DNA of 64,000 nucleotides from Chiridota heheva. Lineage: Eukaryota > Echinodermata > Holothuroidea > Apodida > Chiridotidae. Shown one piece after another: positions 1 through 22,199 of this stretch. The translations under genes and the position numbers were made by a program. The notes under the pieces were generated by a model. That model did no database searches. It was not told the DNA's origin and worked only from the letters and a program-made list of their open reading frames with translations. Where the stretch lies: positions 137,001 through 201,000 of the forward strand of contig JAIGNY010003294.1 of the NCBI GenBank assembly GCA_020152595.1, in the 5' to 3' direction. Each line of letters begins with the position of its first letter. The stretch's first letter is position 1.

Positions 1-196
1 CCTTTATGGTAGGAGCTGCAAGGAAGATAAATGTTAGAAAAAGGTGAGAATTTGAAGAAATTTTGTGACCAGTCTCAGCGATAGCAACGTGCTGAAAAGA
101 AGTGAGGAATGTTAGTTAGAGGTATTATGGAGGTTAGGGCTGGGTTGGTAACTACGTTTTTAAGTTTGGCTAGAAGTGCATTAGATTCAGGTCATT

Positions 197-231
197 GGAC
201 CAGATTGCATATTTCTAGCATGGAAGGTAAG
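197..231. repeat. Solo copy of the DIRS-element terminal repeat
   Basis: GACCAGATTGCATATTTCTAG and the following CATGGAAGGTAAG closely match the right end of the DIRS-like element near 60402-60440 (GACCAGATTGCATATTTATAG, CATAGAAGGTAAG). No DIRS coding sequence is next to it, so it is either a terminal fragment or a short non-autonomous relative. Confidence 0.65.
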
Positions 232-292
232 ATAACTTGAAGTAAATCTGAGATTAGAGACTAAATTCTGAGCATAAGAGCCTTCAAACAAG

Positions 293-386
293 GGTAATAT
301 GAACGTTGTCGATACGAGAGAGGTTGTTGATGGTGGGTTTGATCAGAATGGTGGGCTGGATGACATGGAGTTTGTTATTCAACTTT
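293..386 (-). repeat. Fragment of I/Nimb-like LINE ORF2 3' region
   Basis: Nearly identical to 24040-24125 and 54428-54513: GGTAATATGAACGTTGTCGA, then GGTGGGCTGGATGAC. On the minus strand it encodes the stretch between RNase H and the C-terminal zinc knuckle. Short and isolated, so a relic. Confidence 0.7.
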
Positions 387-675
387 TGTCCCTGGTTGTA
401 GCTATATCGATAATACCATTAATGCCTTATAGATTTGCTACACAGTGAAAGGTAAATTCCTTGGTTGATTGATGAGATTGATGAGGGTGGCTCATTGCAG
501 TTTGGAATAGAAGTGGATGAGAGATGTTTAAAGAGTACAAATTTCATATTTGTAGATGTTGATGTCCATGTTTTTACCACTCTTTAGCAATATGCCCCAC
601 ATCAAAAATCAATAATCATCCAATTAATAGAAAACGATTAAAGTACAGACAAAAAAAAAAAGATATACAATTTTC

Positions 676-679
<4 letters not shown>
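387..679. other. KDM4 downstream intron or 3' flank, no feature seen
   Basis: AT-rich single-copy-looking DNA between the LINE fragment and exon 8. It is intronic if the exon 8 donor is used. No exon, RNA gene or repeat could be supported. Confidence 0.5.
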
Positions 680-11383
<10,704 letters not shown>

Positions 11384-11524
11384 CTTAAAATGAAGAAAAA
11401 CTGCAAAAAAAAAGAAATTAAAAAATTGTTTAAAAAGTTTTTCAGAAAATTTCATGAAACATATTCTGGTAGGTAGTTGAAATATTTTACATCCCTTTCA
11501 TAAGAGCTAACATTACAAGAGATG

Positions 11525-11600
11525 CTCACTGCCATTTGTTAACCAGTTGCAAAGCACTGGTGAATGGAGACCTACTGGGAATTGATAGGAATATTTAATG
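11525..11600 (-). repeat. SINE head fragment
   Basis: GGTGAATGGAGACCTACTGG and AACCAGTTGCAAAGCACTGG resemble the 5' half of the SINE just to the right (CGTGGAGACCCACTGG). Confidence 0.45.
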
Positions 11601-11703
11601 GAAAAACATCTTTGAACAGCTTCTTCACCATTGTACTCCTCATTGCAGATAAGATACACATGCTTGACCACTGTTCAATTATCCTGTATTTACAATTAAC
11701 TTT

Positions 11704-11962
11704 GCCACAATGAACACACAATTACAATGATGGGGGCGTCACCTGCATAATCGGTTATGATAGTAACAATTTTATCACAAAACGCTAATACAACCCGGAC
11801 GAGAAGACATGTACAACATACAGACACACATAACATCGACAACCAAGTCAATGTCCACGGCCTTTAGTTGTGATGCACTGATTGCGTGGAGACCCACTGG
11901 GAATGGAGCCCGGGTGCTAGCTCGCCAAATCGAAGGTTTAATCACTAGACCAGGGAGGTCTT
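11704..11962 (-). repeat. tRNA-derived SINE, family S1 (minus copy)
   Basis: On the minus strand it starts CCTCCCTGGTCTAGTGATTA (box A-like), has a box B-like GCTCCATTCCC, then a body GGACATTGACTTGGTTGTCG, ATGTTATG, CGTCCGGGTTGTATTA, ending CATTGTAATTGTGTGTTCA. The same body occurs on the plus strand at 62.75 kb, so this is a dispersed family. The pol III promoter is judged by eye. Confidence 0.8.
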
Positions 11963-12541
11963 CATTTAACTTTGCTTTGAAGATGCCATCTTTTTACCAT
12001 ACACAATCAACAAGCATGGCAGTGATGAAATCTTACCACTATCTTACACTTCATAGGATTATCACCAAAGATAAATGAATTTTCTATTAGCCAAAATCTG
12101 TTTATCAGTAGACAAATGACTTAGTGGTAACGTTGCACGGTATACTGGAACTTAGAAAAGTACCAATACTTTACGATGCCGGTATGGTACAATACCACCA
12201 AATGAAAAATACCGAAGTACCACCATTACCGTCAGTATCAATACTTGCAAGAATAAGTTAAGAAAGATAATATAAATCCCTTAAAAATCAGACAGAAAAA
12301 AATATTTTTTAGAAATATATATGTATTTGAACATGTTGAATAAAGAACATAAATATTTATGGGAAGCCATGATTGCAAAACTTGCGAAGTTTGTAAATAT
12401 TCCTGCTATTCCTTGAACTTTCAATAACACCTGGCCTAGTTATGGTGCACTACTCGCAAATAAACAATATACATGTAGTACAGTCAAGTAGTACAGTAAG
12501 TAAAAATACAAATCAAATTAAAAAAATATTAGCACATACAA

Positions 12542-12548
<7 letters not shown>

Positions 12549-12640
<92 letters not shown>

Positions 12641-12760
12641 TATATATATAGATATATATATATATATATATAGATATATATATATATATAGATATATATA
12701 GAGATATATATATAGAGATATATATATAGATATATATATATATATAGATATAAATATATA
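12549..12760. repeat. (TA)n microsatellite with GATA interruptions
   Basis: Over 200 bp of TA dinucleotides, broken on the right by GATATATA and GAGATATATA. Open frames here (IYIYIY) are spurious. Assembly length may be unreliable. Confidence 0.98.
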
Positions 12761-12889
12761 CTAAAATTTTAAAAAAATATTTAAAAAATAATAATAACAA
12801 CAAGTAGAATGGTAAATACCGTCATGGTTCACATGCACATGCAAATTGACATTCATATCATATGACCCGGCTAATTATAAAAATGGAAT

Positions 12890-13785
12890 CTCACAAGAAG
12901 TCCCACATGGCATCCCATGTCCCACATGACATCCCATCCCATGTCCCACATGGCATTCCACCATATCTCCTACATGGCATCCCACCCCATGTCCCTCATG
13001 ACATTCCACCATATCTCCTACATGGCATCCCACCCCATGTCCCACATGACATCCCATCTCTTGTCCCACATGGCATTCCATCATATGTCCCACAGGGTAT
13101 CCCATCCTACAACTTACATGGCATCCACCCTATGTCCCACATTCCATGTCCCAAATGACATCCCACCTCATGTCCCACATAACATGCCATGCCTTGTCCC
13201 ACATGGCATTCCACCATATCTCCCACATGGCATTCCATCATAGTGTCTCACATGGCATTGCACCAATGTCCCACATGGCATTCCACCATATGGCATTCCA
13301 CCATATGTCCCACATGGCATCCCACCCTATGATCCACATGGATCCCATCCTACATGTATGTCTCACATTAATCCAACCATATGTCCCACATGGCATCCCT
13401 CCCTGCGTCTAGCATCAGTGGCTTCCCACCTGATGTCCCACATGGCATCCCACCTTATGTCCAACATGGTATCCCTCCCAATATCCCAATGACATCCTAC
13501 TTTATATTCCACATGGCATCACATCCCATGTCCCCATGGCCTCCTACCCTATGTCCGACATAGCCTCCTACCTTATTTCACACATGGCCTCCTACCCTAT
13601 GTCCCGCATAGCCTCCTACCCTATTTCACACATGGCATCCTACCCTATGTCACGCATGGCATGCTAACCTATGTCACACTGTGTTACTCGTGGCATCCCA
13701 CCATGTCCCACATGGCACTCCACCCTGTTCCACATAGCATCCCACCCCATGTCCCAAATGGCATCCCATAGGCTCCATAAGAAAT
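12890..13785. repeat. 24-bp minisatellite, TCCCACATGGCATCCCACCC family
   Basis: About 35 diverged copies of a unit TCCCACATGGCATCCCACCC + TATG. Mixed CCATATCTCC and CTTATGTCCC variants suggest local homogenisation in blocks. The triplet unit length gives open frames on both strands (HGIPPHVPHDIPP on plus). No known protein resemblance. Confidence 0.95.
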
Positions 13786-14185
13786 CTCATCCTAACTATT
13801 AGTCCCTGATTGAGCATACTATGTATAAAAGTGTCACTTCATATAATAACTTATATGCAAATGACTTGTTGAAATGGGGTGGGACCCATACATTCCATAC
13901 CCCACATGACATTCCATCCCATGGCATTGCACCCTATGTCCTGCATGGTATTCCACCATACATCCTACATGGCATTCCACCCTGTTCCACATGGCATCCC
14001 AACCTATGTCCCACATGGCATCCCACCCCATGTCCCACATGGCATCCCACCCCATATTTATACCAAGTATTTATCTAATGATGAAAAAGACATAAGGCTC
14101 CATAAGAAATCTAGATCAGTCGCTGATTTTATACATGTAGGTATGAAAGTGTCAGTTCATATAATCTTATATGCAAATGGCCCCC
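13768..14185. repeat. Duplicated segment around a second 24-bp minisatellite block
   Basis: AGGCTCCATAAGAAATCT, then GTATAAAAGTGTCACTTCAT and TATGCAAATG at 13769-13865 recur at 14094-14180 (AGGCTCCATAAGAAATCT, GTATGAAAGTGTCAGTTCAT, TATGCAAATG). Between them, 13897-14058 holds about seven more copies of the 24-bp unit. So the array and its flank were duplicated together. Confidence 0.8.
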
Positions 14186-14329
14186 TGATATACCCATGTA
14201 CCCATGGTATATATTATATTCCTATGTCTCACAAGGCCCCTCCATGTCCACATGCAATCCTCCTATGTCACATCCTGTCACACTCCTTGACTATTAAAGC
14301 ATACTAAATAAAAAAAAGTATGGTCAGTT

Positions 14330-16080
14330 CATACACTGTAGTACCTTTAAGCAAATGCCCAGAATAATAAAGGTGGAGTTTAATAAAAATGCTTGATACA
14401 ACTGTTGGCGCCCAAATATTTTGAAGAATTTTAAAGATCTTAAATCTCAAGTGCTACATGTACAACAGAAACGCTTGAAGATCTCTGAAGAAAATTGGAA
14501 ATTACATCATTTTACAGTTATCTTCTAAGAAAATATCAAATGTTTTGTAGACTTTTTAAGGAAACTAGTCTTTGCCCTGTCTTAAGTGTCTCTAAAAAAC
14601 TTTAACATTTTGTAAGGAAATTCTAACCTTCCATAGGGATATCTGAAGAAACTAACATTTTCTGAGGAATTCTCAAAAAACTTTGACATTTCTGAAGAAA
14701 TCTCCAGGCTGCCAGACAGACAGCCGGACGGACGTAATCGCATTTACATAAATTCCCATTATGCTTTGCACACAAACCAATAATAATAATAAATATAATA
14801 AAAACTACTACTAATAATGATAGTAATAATAACAATTTTGAACTTTAGTGTGAACACTGTGGTGAAGTTATTTGCAGTTTTTCAAGTTACAATTTTGTTA
14901 AATTAAAATATTTGACAATTAACATGGATAAAACAAAGTAATTTGTTCAAACTTTAGGTAAGAGAGACCAGAATGATTTTCTTAAGTCAAACAATATTGC
15001 AGTTGGCTCTTAATGAAAGAAAAAACCTTGCTAAACTCATACAATTTATCATATCCCCCAAAGACACATAATGATATACTGTACAGTACAAAATGTTATA
15101 AAACAAAATCTCCAGTAACCATGATCACATTGTATTCAAATCTGCCACTGTATCATGCAGCACAAATACAACATTTAACACAGTGATAGCTCTTTAACTA
15201 ACGATATAAGGTCCTTCTTTCCATTTATCATATCTGCACTAATATTCCTACCAGGGATTTTAGTAATAGACCAAATCCCTGTTCCTACTGTACATACATA
15301 TATCCTGTACTACTGTGTCAACTTACTGTATTTGTTGGCCTTAACTAAAGTACACACTATACCAAAAAAATATGTACATACCAACTTACCTATAATTAAA
15401 TTATACACTTCTAAAGATTATTCAAGGCAGTCATATCTAATCTACATGTATACACACTCATTTCAAACAATAATAGCCAACCAGAATTGTGTTACTATAA
15501 ATAACACAGGGAAACTCTTCAATGAACAATATTCATCCACAAAGGGAAATGCCCACTACAATATTGTGTATGCATTGTTTGAATGTGTTATGATTAACAG
15601 TTAATATACTGTGTGATGGGAAGGAGGGGAGGGCTAGGGGGATACTATTGTTAAAGGAAATGGTCTTTTGAAATAACTGTTTACAAATTATTCATGACAG
15701 ACTGTATCACAACATAACCAAAGATTAATTCCTTAAAGATACATGGAATTTCTTAACATACACATACTTGAGTAATAATTGTGATGATATTGACAGTATC
15801 AAATACAGTGCTGGTATACAGAACAATGTATGGCCAAAATCACTTGATGCCCTTATGTTATTCAGTTTCCAATTTCATTTTCCCAAAATACTGGGTGGGT
15901 CTGAAAGTATCATTTTTTTTTTTTAGGAACAAATTAGTCCACTTTTTTACTGAAAAATAGTCCAACCTGCTTATAAACTTGAATGAAATATGAATGAACA
16001 AACACTGCATTTTTCTTTGATATTATCTTATGTCAGGCTTTCAGCTTTGGAACAACAAGAAAGAAAAGATGTGATTTACA
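14330..16080. other. Intergenic, no gene seen
   Basis: AT-rich DNA. At 14590-14700 a short, degenerate motif (CTGAAGAAA/ACATTTTCTGAGGAA-like) repeats a few times. A (TAA)n-like stretch lies at 14780-14830. No exon could be supported. Confidence 0.5.
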
Positions 16081-16084
16081 TTCC

Positions 16085-16575
16085 AGTTTGTTTGGTGAGG
16101 TTTAACGGCACCATGACAGCAAAGGTCTAACAGTGCCTGAGAGGTTAGATTATGTCATAGGTGAAAGGAGGTTGAGGAGACAGTGTGGAGAGTAAAATAC
16201 TTGATACATGTAGGTACTAAAGAAGAAGTTTAGATAGATATAGTTATAGTAGTTTAAGTGATGAAGGAAACAGTTTTTTTTTTTAAGGGAGAGTCTTTGC
16301 AGAAGAGATCAGCAATGGAGTTAAGGGAAGCTCTGGGGAGGGTGAAGAGCAGGCAATCTATGAGGATATGTTTGACAGTGAGGGGCTCTTGGCAGTTACT
16401 GCAGAGCAGTTGAAGGGGAGCAGTGATAGAGGTGGAATGTGAAAAGTGGGTGTGGCCTATTCTGAGTGAAGGGCTTTGACAGTTATTTATAGAGGTAGAA
16501 TGCAAGAAGTGGGTATGGCCTACTTCTGAGGCGGATAATGTCTATACAGGAGCGGTTGTGGGTTGGCCATTGCAG
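16085..16575 (-). pseudogene. I/Nimb-like LINE ORF2 C-terminus and 3' UTR (second subfamily)
   Basis: The minus strand at 16505-16254 encodes RIGHTHFSHS, then CSNCQEPLTVKHILIDC and LPRASL, the conserved C-terminal zinc knuckle (C-x2-C-x8-H-x4-C) following RNase H in I/Nimb-type LINEs. The 3' UTR (GTTTGGTGAGGTTTAACGGC, AACAGTGCCTGAGAGGTTAG) resembles but differs from the main family. 5'-truncated; dead. Confidence 0.8.
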
Positions 16576-17099
16576 GTAGATCCACCATTGTATTTTCTAA
16601 GGTAGAATTTTTCAAAATATTTTTTCTCAAAGCTTTATTCCTACATCAGAAACATGAAAACCATTCCTAGACCCCAACTAAAGACACATATTTAAGTCAA
16701 TGGGATTCGGCATTTGAACATTCCTTCCAAAATAATATTCCTTTTAACTAACTTTTATTTTAGAATTGACACGATTTTGAGCAATTTTCTGCTACCAAAA
16801 TAAAGCCAAAAAACGCTACTACCTTCCTGGGTCTTTGCCTCCTCAGCACCTAGGACGTCGACCCTGGATTTCATGAGAAATTCAGGGATTCCTGGGATTT
16901 CACCCCAGCGTACCAGCTTCACTGATTAGATGTGACACATTTTAAAGCCTTTTTCTGCTATTAAAACCATGACAAATGTAGGGCTTCATGCAAAACCATA
17001 GATCTAAACCAGGGCTTCGCGAACTTTGCCCCTATAGCGTGCCTAGAGTTGACACAATTTTAAGCCCCCCAATAATGAACGTGTTACAAATATATTTTC

Positions 17100-17455
17100 T
17101 TCGGGAAATCTTCAGCAATTTCAGGGATATCTCCTCCAATTTTCGGGAATTTTCCTTTGTTTTCATGAAATTTGCTTCATTTTCATGAAATTTCCTTCAT
17201 TTTGGGGAATTTTTTTTCAATTTTTGGGAAGTGTCCCTGATTTGCGGGAAATTTCCTTCAATATTTGATAAAGTTTCTCCAATTTTTAGGAAATTTCCTT
17301 CATTTTGTAAAAATCTTCTTTATTTATTGGGAAATTCACTTAGTTTTCGGGAAATTTCCTTTGTTTTTGGAAAAATTTCTTCATTTTCATAAAATTTGCT
17401 TCCATTTTCTTAAAATTTCCTTCTCTTTTCTTCAATATTTGGGCAGTAAATTTAC
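17100..17455. repeat. Degenerate ~20-bp repeat of GGGAAATTTCCTTCATTTT type
   Basis: Some fifteen imperfect repeats built around GGGAAATTTCCTTC/ATTTTCATGAAATTTGC. The core GGGAAATTTCC is itself palindromic. No coding sense. Confidence 0.8.
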
Positions 17456-19870
17456 TGAAACCCGTCCAGGTAGTACATTCACAAATGAGTGGCATGGGTC
17501 CTGCAAATGGCTATGATGAACCGGAATGATGTACCTGGACCAAATCCTGAAGGACAATGCCATTTCAGAATGGATTACTTTCACATTACATTTTGTGTTT
17601 TATAAACAAAACTCAGCAGAGGAATTGAATGGGAAATGAGAAGCAATATCTACTCCCTGCCCCAATTGGACCTAATTTCCCTGCACTTTGATCTAGCAAT
17701 TCTTGCTAAACCTCCCAAATACATTTGTGTACCATATATGGGGGTCAAATCCAGGAGTGGGCTGGCACATAAAAACACACCGGTCCAGGTGAAGTGACCG
17801 GCGCCTTCGACTGACCTTACCACGCAAAAAATGATAAGCGTCACAATGCTTATTCGTTCTTTTACATGAAGCATGCAAATAATTTAGTTTTTATTTCATG
17901 ACAAAAATAATATAAACTAGTTCAATGGGCCAGTTATGAGGGAATGTCAATCAGCGCGTTGGGACTAGCGCCTCAGACATCAGGGGACTGGCGCCTCGGA
18001 CCCACCATTCCAGGGCCAGTCCACCCTTGGTTGAATCCATAACTTTATAATTATTGTTAGCCTAGAAGCATAGAACACATTAGGGATGTAACTATAAACT
18101 GTCCCCCCATCTCCTCAAGTTGCTAAACTCAGTCTTGTCTTTTTATTTAATAGCTCAGTGAATTTGTCTTAATAACCCCACCAACTAAACTCCCAACACA
18201 ACTTTACCCAGCCTTATCATGTCCTTTTTTAATATTTAAAAGCCCAGCTTTAAAATATTCACCATACTTTTGAAATAGAATGGCTGAATGTACCAGGAAA
18301 GTGTCATTTGCATTTGAAATCTACTGTTCTTACACCAACTTACCTTGCCCTTATAGAATTGTTTTCAAATAACTGACCTCCCTTTGAGGGTTGGAACCAG
18401 TCTGCTCCCACAACTGCACTGATGTTACCAGTGTAATGGTAATTAATATTCAAACACCTAGTCATATATGAATATTCAGTGATCAAAATGGCGACCAGCA
18501 CGTGTGTTCAAAGCTCGAAATCGGCATGCAAACGGTTTGTGAACAGAGTAACTGTCCAGTATAGATTGTTTTTTTGTGTCAAGAAGTAAATTTACTACAA
18601 TTTTAGCTAAAGTTCTTTTGGTGAGTTTGAAAAAGTCAATTTTGGCCTAATTTTCAATCATCGGCCTAGTGGTACATGTAGGTCTTCACCCTATATTTTA
18701 AACTGTATATTGGTATACATAAGAGTTAGGCTGTTCTGTGTTTGCTTTGATGATATTTCGCCATAAAGTTTTGATAATTTTAGCTAATTTGACTTATATC
18801 ATTACAGGGTGAAATTTTGCTCGAAAATGCGCAGTACATTGCATTTGAATTTTGAGCCAAATTTAAAATTGTATGTCATCAATGTTTAAAGTTCTAGGTC
18901 AACCGAGGTCAGATTTCCCACTGTGTGTGGAAAGCCCTGAAATAAAGGGTAAGGAGAACTCATTGAACAGAAGAGAAGGAGAATATAAGAAATATTATTC
19001 AAAAGTTTATCTGTGAACTTTTTTTTCTTTTCAAATGGGGGAAAATTCAGGGAAATGTGCATATGAATGTGGTTGATATTCCAACAACAAAGTAACAGAA
19101 ACAAGTCCTGTCAAGGGCAACATCCATCGAAAAGGAAAGTTTGCATTTTACAGTTTCCATAACTTTAAAGCTAAGTGTACAGAGTAAAACAATTACACAG
19201 ATATTTGGTATCATACATTACATTACAGTAACTACGTATCATACAGTATTCACAGGTCATTATCAGTCTGTTCTACAGTAAAGCAATCAGCAAGAAAATT
19301 GTATTAAGCTTTGAACGGAGCTTCTATTAGTGTTTTGCAACACTAACTAACTCAACACAGTAATGTATAGAATGATACATTCAGAATAGCTGTATTGCTG
19401 CAATTGTCTCCATATAGGTAAGAAGTTTAAAATTATGATTGTATGGTGCCTAAATGTATAGTAACTCAGAAACTACATGTAAATTGTACAACTCTTTGAT
19501 GAGCCTACTGTGAGTTTGAACATTTTTTCTAAAACTGTAGGAAACATACTATTGTAACATACTGCTTCATGCATTACAAATATATGGATATCAATAACAA
19601 TTGTCCTTGTGTATTGTTTTCTTTTAATGTGTAACAAAAGATGATGTATACCACTTTCTTTGCTCAAAATGGGACATATAGTCGATCAGAATGTTCTTTG
19701 GATTGTTAGCTGTGAAATCCCCACCAATTTACAATCAAAATTTACCATACATTGTAAAAAATATTGACTAGTTATGTGTCACATAAATCACATAGACCTT
19801 TGTGACTTACGTAATGTCACGTACGTCACACACACAAAATGCTCAGCGTTTTGTTTTTGAATATAATATA
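17456..19870. other. Intergenic, no gene seen
   Basis: 17935-18040 contains two near copies of GGGACTAGCGCCTCAGACAT / GGGGACTGGCGCCTCGGACC, probably part of an unclassified repeat. The rest is AT-rich with nothing I can support. Confidence 0.45.
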
Positions 19871-19878
19871 GAGCCATG

Positions 19879-20090
19879 CTGGTTTGGTTTGTTGATGTTT
19901 AACTGCACCACAACAGTCATAGTCAAATGTGCCAAGAGGGTGTTAATAAATAATGGTGTAAGACTTGGGATAGTGAGGAGATGGAAGGTTTGTAAGGGAG
20001 ATAAGGGGAAATGCTGCATGTGGGAGAAAAATTTAGGTGAAAAGAAAGGGGTGTGTAAGGTTAGGTGTAGAAAGGGGAGGCCATACTGAT
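19879..20090 (-). repeat. LINE 3' UTR fragment, related subfamily
   Basis: GGTTTGTTGATGTTTAACTG, CACCACAACAG and GTCAAATGTGCC parallel the 3' end shared by the copies at 9.4, 23.6 and 54.0 kb; the remainder is diverged. No coding remains. Confidence 0.6.
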
Positions 20091-20519
20091 GATTATATTA
20101 TAGCATCCTCTAAGCTACCTTTGTGTATACATCATAAAGCAAGGGGTGTATATAATGTAAAACTTGGAAGCTCTTTTTTTGTCACCTAAGTCAGTCACCT
20201 CCTCAAACTTGCAATGCATTGCTAGAGTTCAAAAGTAGCAACATATGGACTACTTAATCTGTGCTTCAACATGCTTTGTAAATGAAGAAGCAGCAGATAA
20301 CCTCTGTTACATAAAATATAGGGTACTGCTGAAATAAGCCTTTACCTCGCCATTTTGAATGTCAGCATAATATGCATATCATAATGACCATATCTATCAA
20401 ATTGATTAACATTTTCGGGCAAAATTTGTTGCATGTATTAGTTGAGAAGTACTACATTTCCACTGTGGCAAAACTGAACATGTACATGTAGTACCAATTT
20501 CAAATTTTACCACGTTTTG

Positions 20520-20939
20520 CTACTTCCTGTGGCATGGCCCTTAGGCACTTCTACAGACCATGTGCTATCTGTGTACCGCACATGATATGAATCCAGTTTG
20601 TCCTTTTTGAGATACCATGTTTACAAGGTCTTTTTGGCAAAACTATATTAAGCCCCTACTACGCATATTAATTAAATTCAATGTTTTTATACAATCAACA
20701 CATACACACTAGCTAACAACATAAATATACTGAAAATGAAACAATGTGATTGTCAAAATAAGAGCATTTCAATATTTTTGATATTTGGCCATTGATATGC
20801 ATGATATCCTACCAAAAACAATAGGGCACATCTACAGACCATGTGCTATCTGTGTACTAAATATGACATTAATCCAGTTTATCATTCTTGTGATACCATG
20901 CTTACAAGCTCTTTTTAACAAAATCATATACATATTAAA

Positions 20940-20940
<1 letters not shown>
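20520..20940 (+). repeat. Partial composite repeat (same family as 1.6-3.4 kb)
   Basis: Contains ACAGACCATGTGCTATCTGT twice, TTTTTGAGATACCATGTTTA, and AAGCCCCTACTACGCATATT, i.e. one to two internal ~300-bp units. It is interrupted on the right by the (TA)n tract. Confidence 0.75.
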
Positions 20941-21072
<132 letters not shown>

Positions 21073-21084
21073 TAAAACCAAAAG

Positions 21085-22195
21085 ATTCTGTGGTTCCAAT
21101 GCTTTTTTTCATGCTGATTGATTTTGTATTAACTGTTATGTCATTGCATATCATAAAATATTTGACATATCATAAAATATTTGACATATCATAAAATATT
21201 TGACATATCATAAAATATTTGACATAACATGAATCATTCTTGTTTACAAGCTTTCAGCAAAATCATATTAAGCCACACCCACTATGCATAGTAATGAAAT
21301 TCAATGTTTTTATAATTTTATTAAAATGAACACGTACAAGCTAACATCATAATTCTACAAAATGTGAAACAAAACAAAACTGATTTTAAAATATTAGTAT
21401 TTCAAGATTTTTACATGAAGCCCGCCTACTAATTAATATGCATGACATCACAATAGGACACATCTAAAGATCATGGGTTATCTGTGTACAGCAAGACGTA
21501 AATCCACTTTGTTCCTTTTGAATATACCATGTCTACAAGCTCTTTTTAGCAAAACCATATTAAGCCCCGCCTACTATGCATACTACTGAAATTCAATGGT
21601 TTCATACAATCAGCACATACACACTAGCTAACAACATAATTATACTAAATATGAAACAAATTAGACACGTGATTGCTAAAATTTGAGCATTTCAAGATTT
21701 TCACCTTAAGCCCTGCCTACTCATCAACATGCATGACATCACCACCAAAAACATTAGGCACATCTACAGATCATGGACTATCTGTGTACCAGATATTACA
21801 TGAAATGACTTTACTGATCTTGAGATACCGTGACTACAAGCTTTTTTCAACAAAATCATGTTAAGCCCCGCCCACTATGCATATTAATAAATTCAACATT
21901 TTTGTACCACCAACATAACAAAGATATTTACATTAAACCCCGCCCACTCATTAATATGCATGATATCACCACCAAAATTAATAGAGCAATCTTCGAACCA
22001 TGGGCTATCTGTGTGCCAAATATGACATGAATCCGTTGAATGGTTCTTGATATCATGCTTACGAGATTGCTGTTACAGACACACATACATACATACATAC
22101 ATACACACACACATATACATACATACACCCATACATACACACATCAGCATGACTGCATAGGTTCCTTATGCTATTAGCATCAGAACCAAAACAGC
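21085..22195 (+). repeat. Composite interspersed repeat B with ~300-bp internal units
   Basis: Same start as copy A (CCAAAAGATTCTGTGGTTCC, then TGTCATTGCATATCATAAAA), about three internal units, and the same end: a CATACATACATACATA tract, then GGTTCCTTATGCTATTAGCA with TCAGAACC, an imperfect hairpin. Internal blocks include AAGCCCGCCTACTAATTAAT and GCCCCGCCCACTATGCATAT. Fewer units than copy A, so unit number varies. Confidence 0.8.
21147..21222. repeat. 19-bp tandem repeat, four perfect copies
   Basis: CATATCATAAAATATTTGA repeated four times without mismatch inside composite repeat B. Copy A has a single unit at the matching place, so the expansion is local and recent. Confidence 0.95.
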
Positions 22196-22199
22196 TTGT

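Noticed and set aside
12442..12803. IYIYIY frames
   Set aside because: Low-complexity (TA)n microsatellite.
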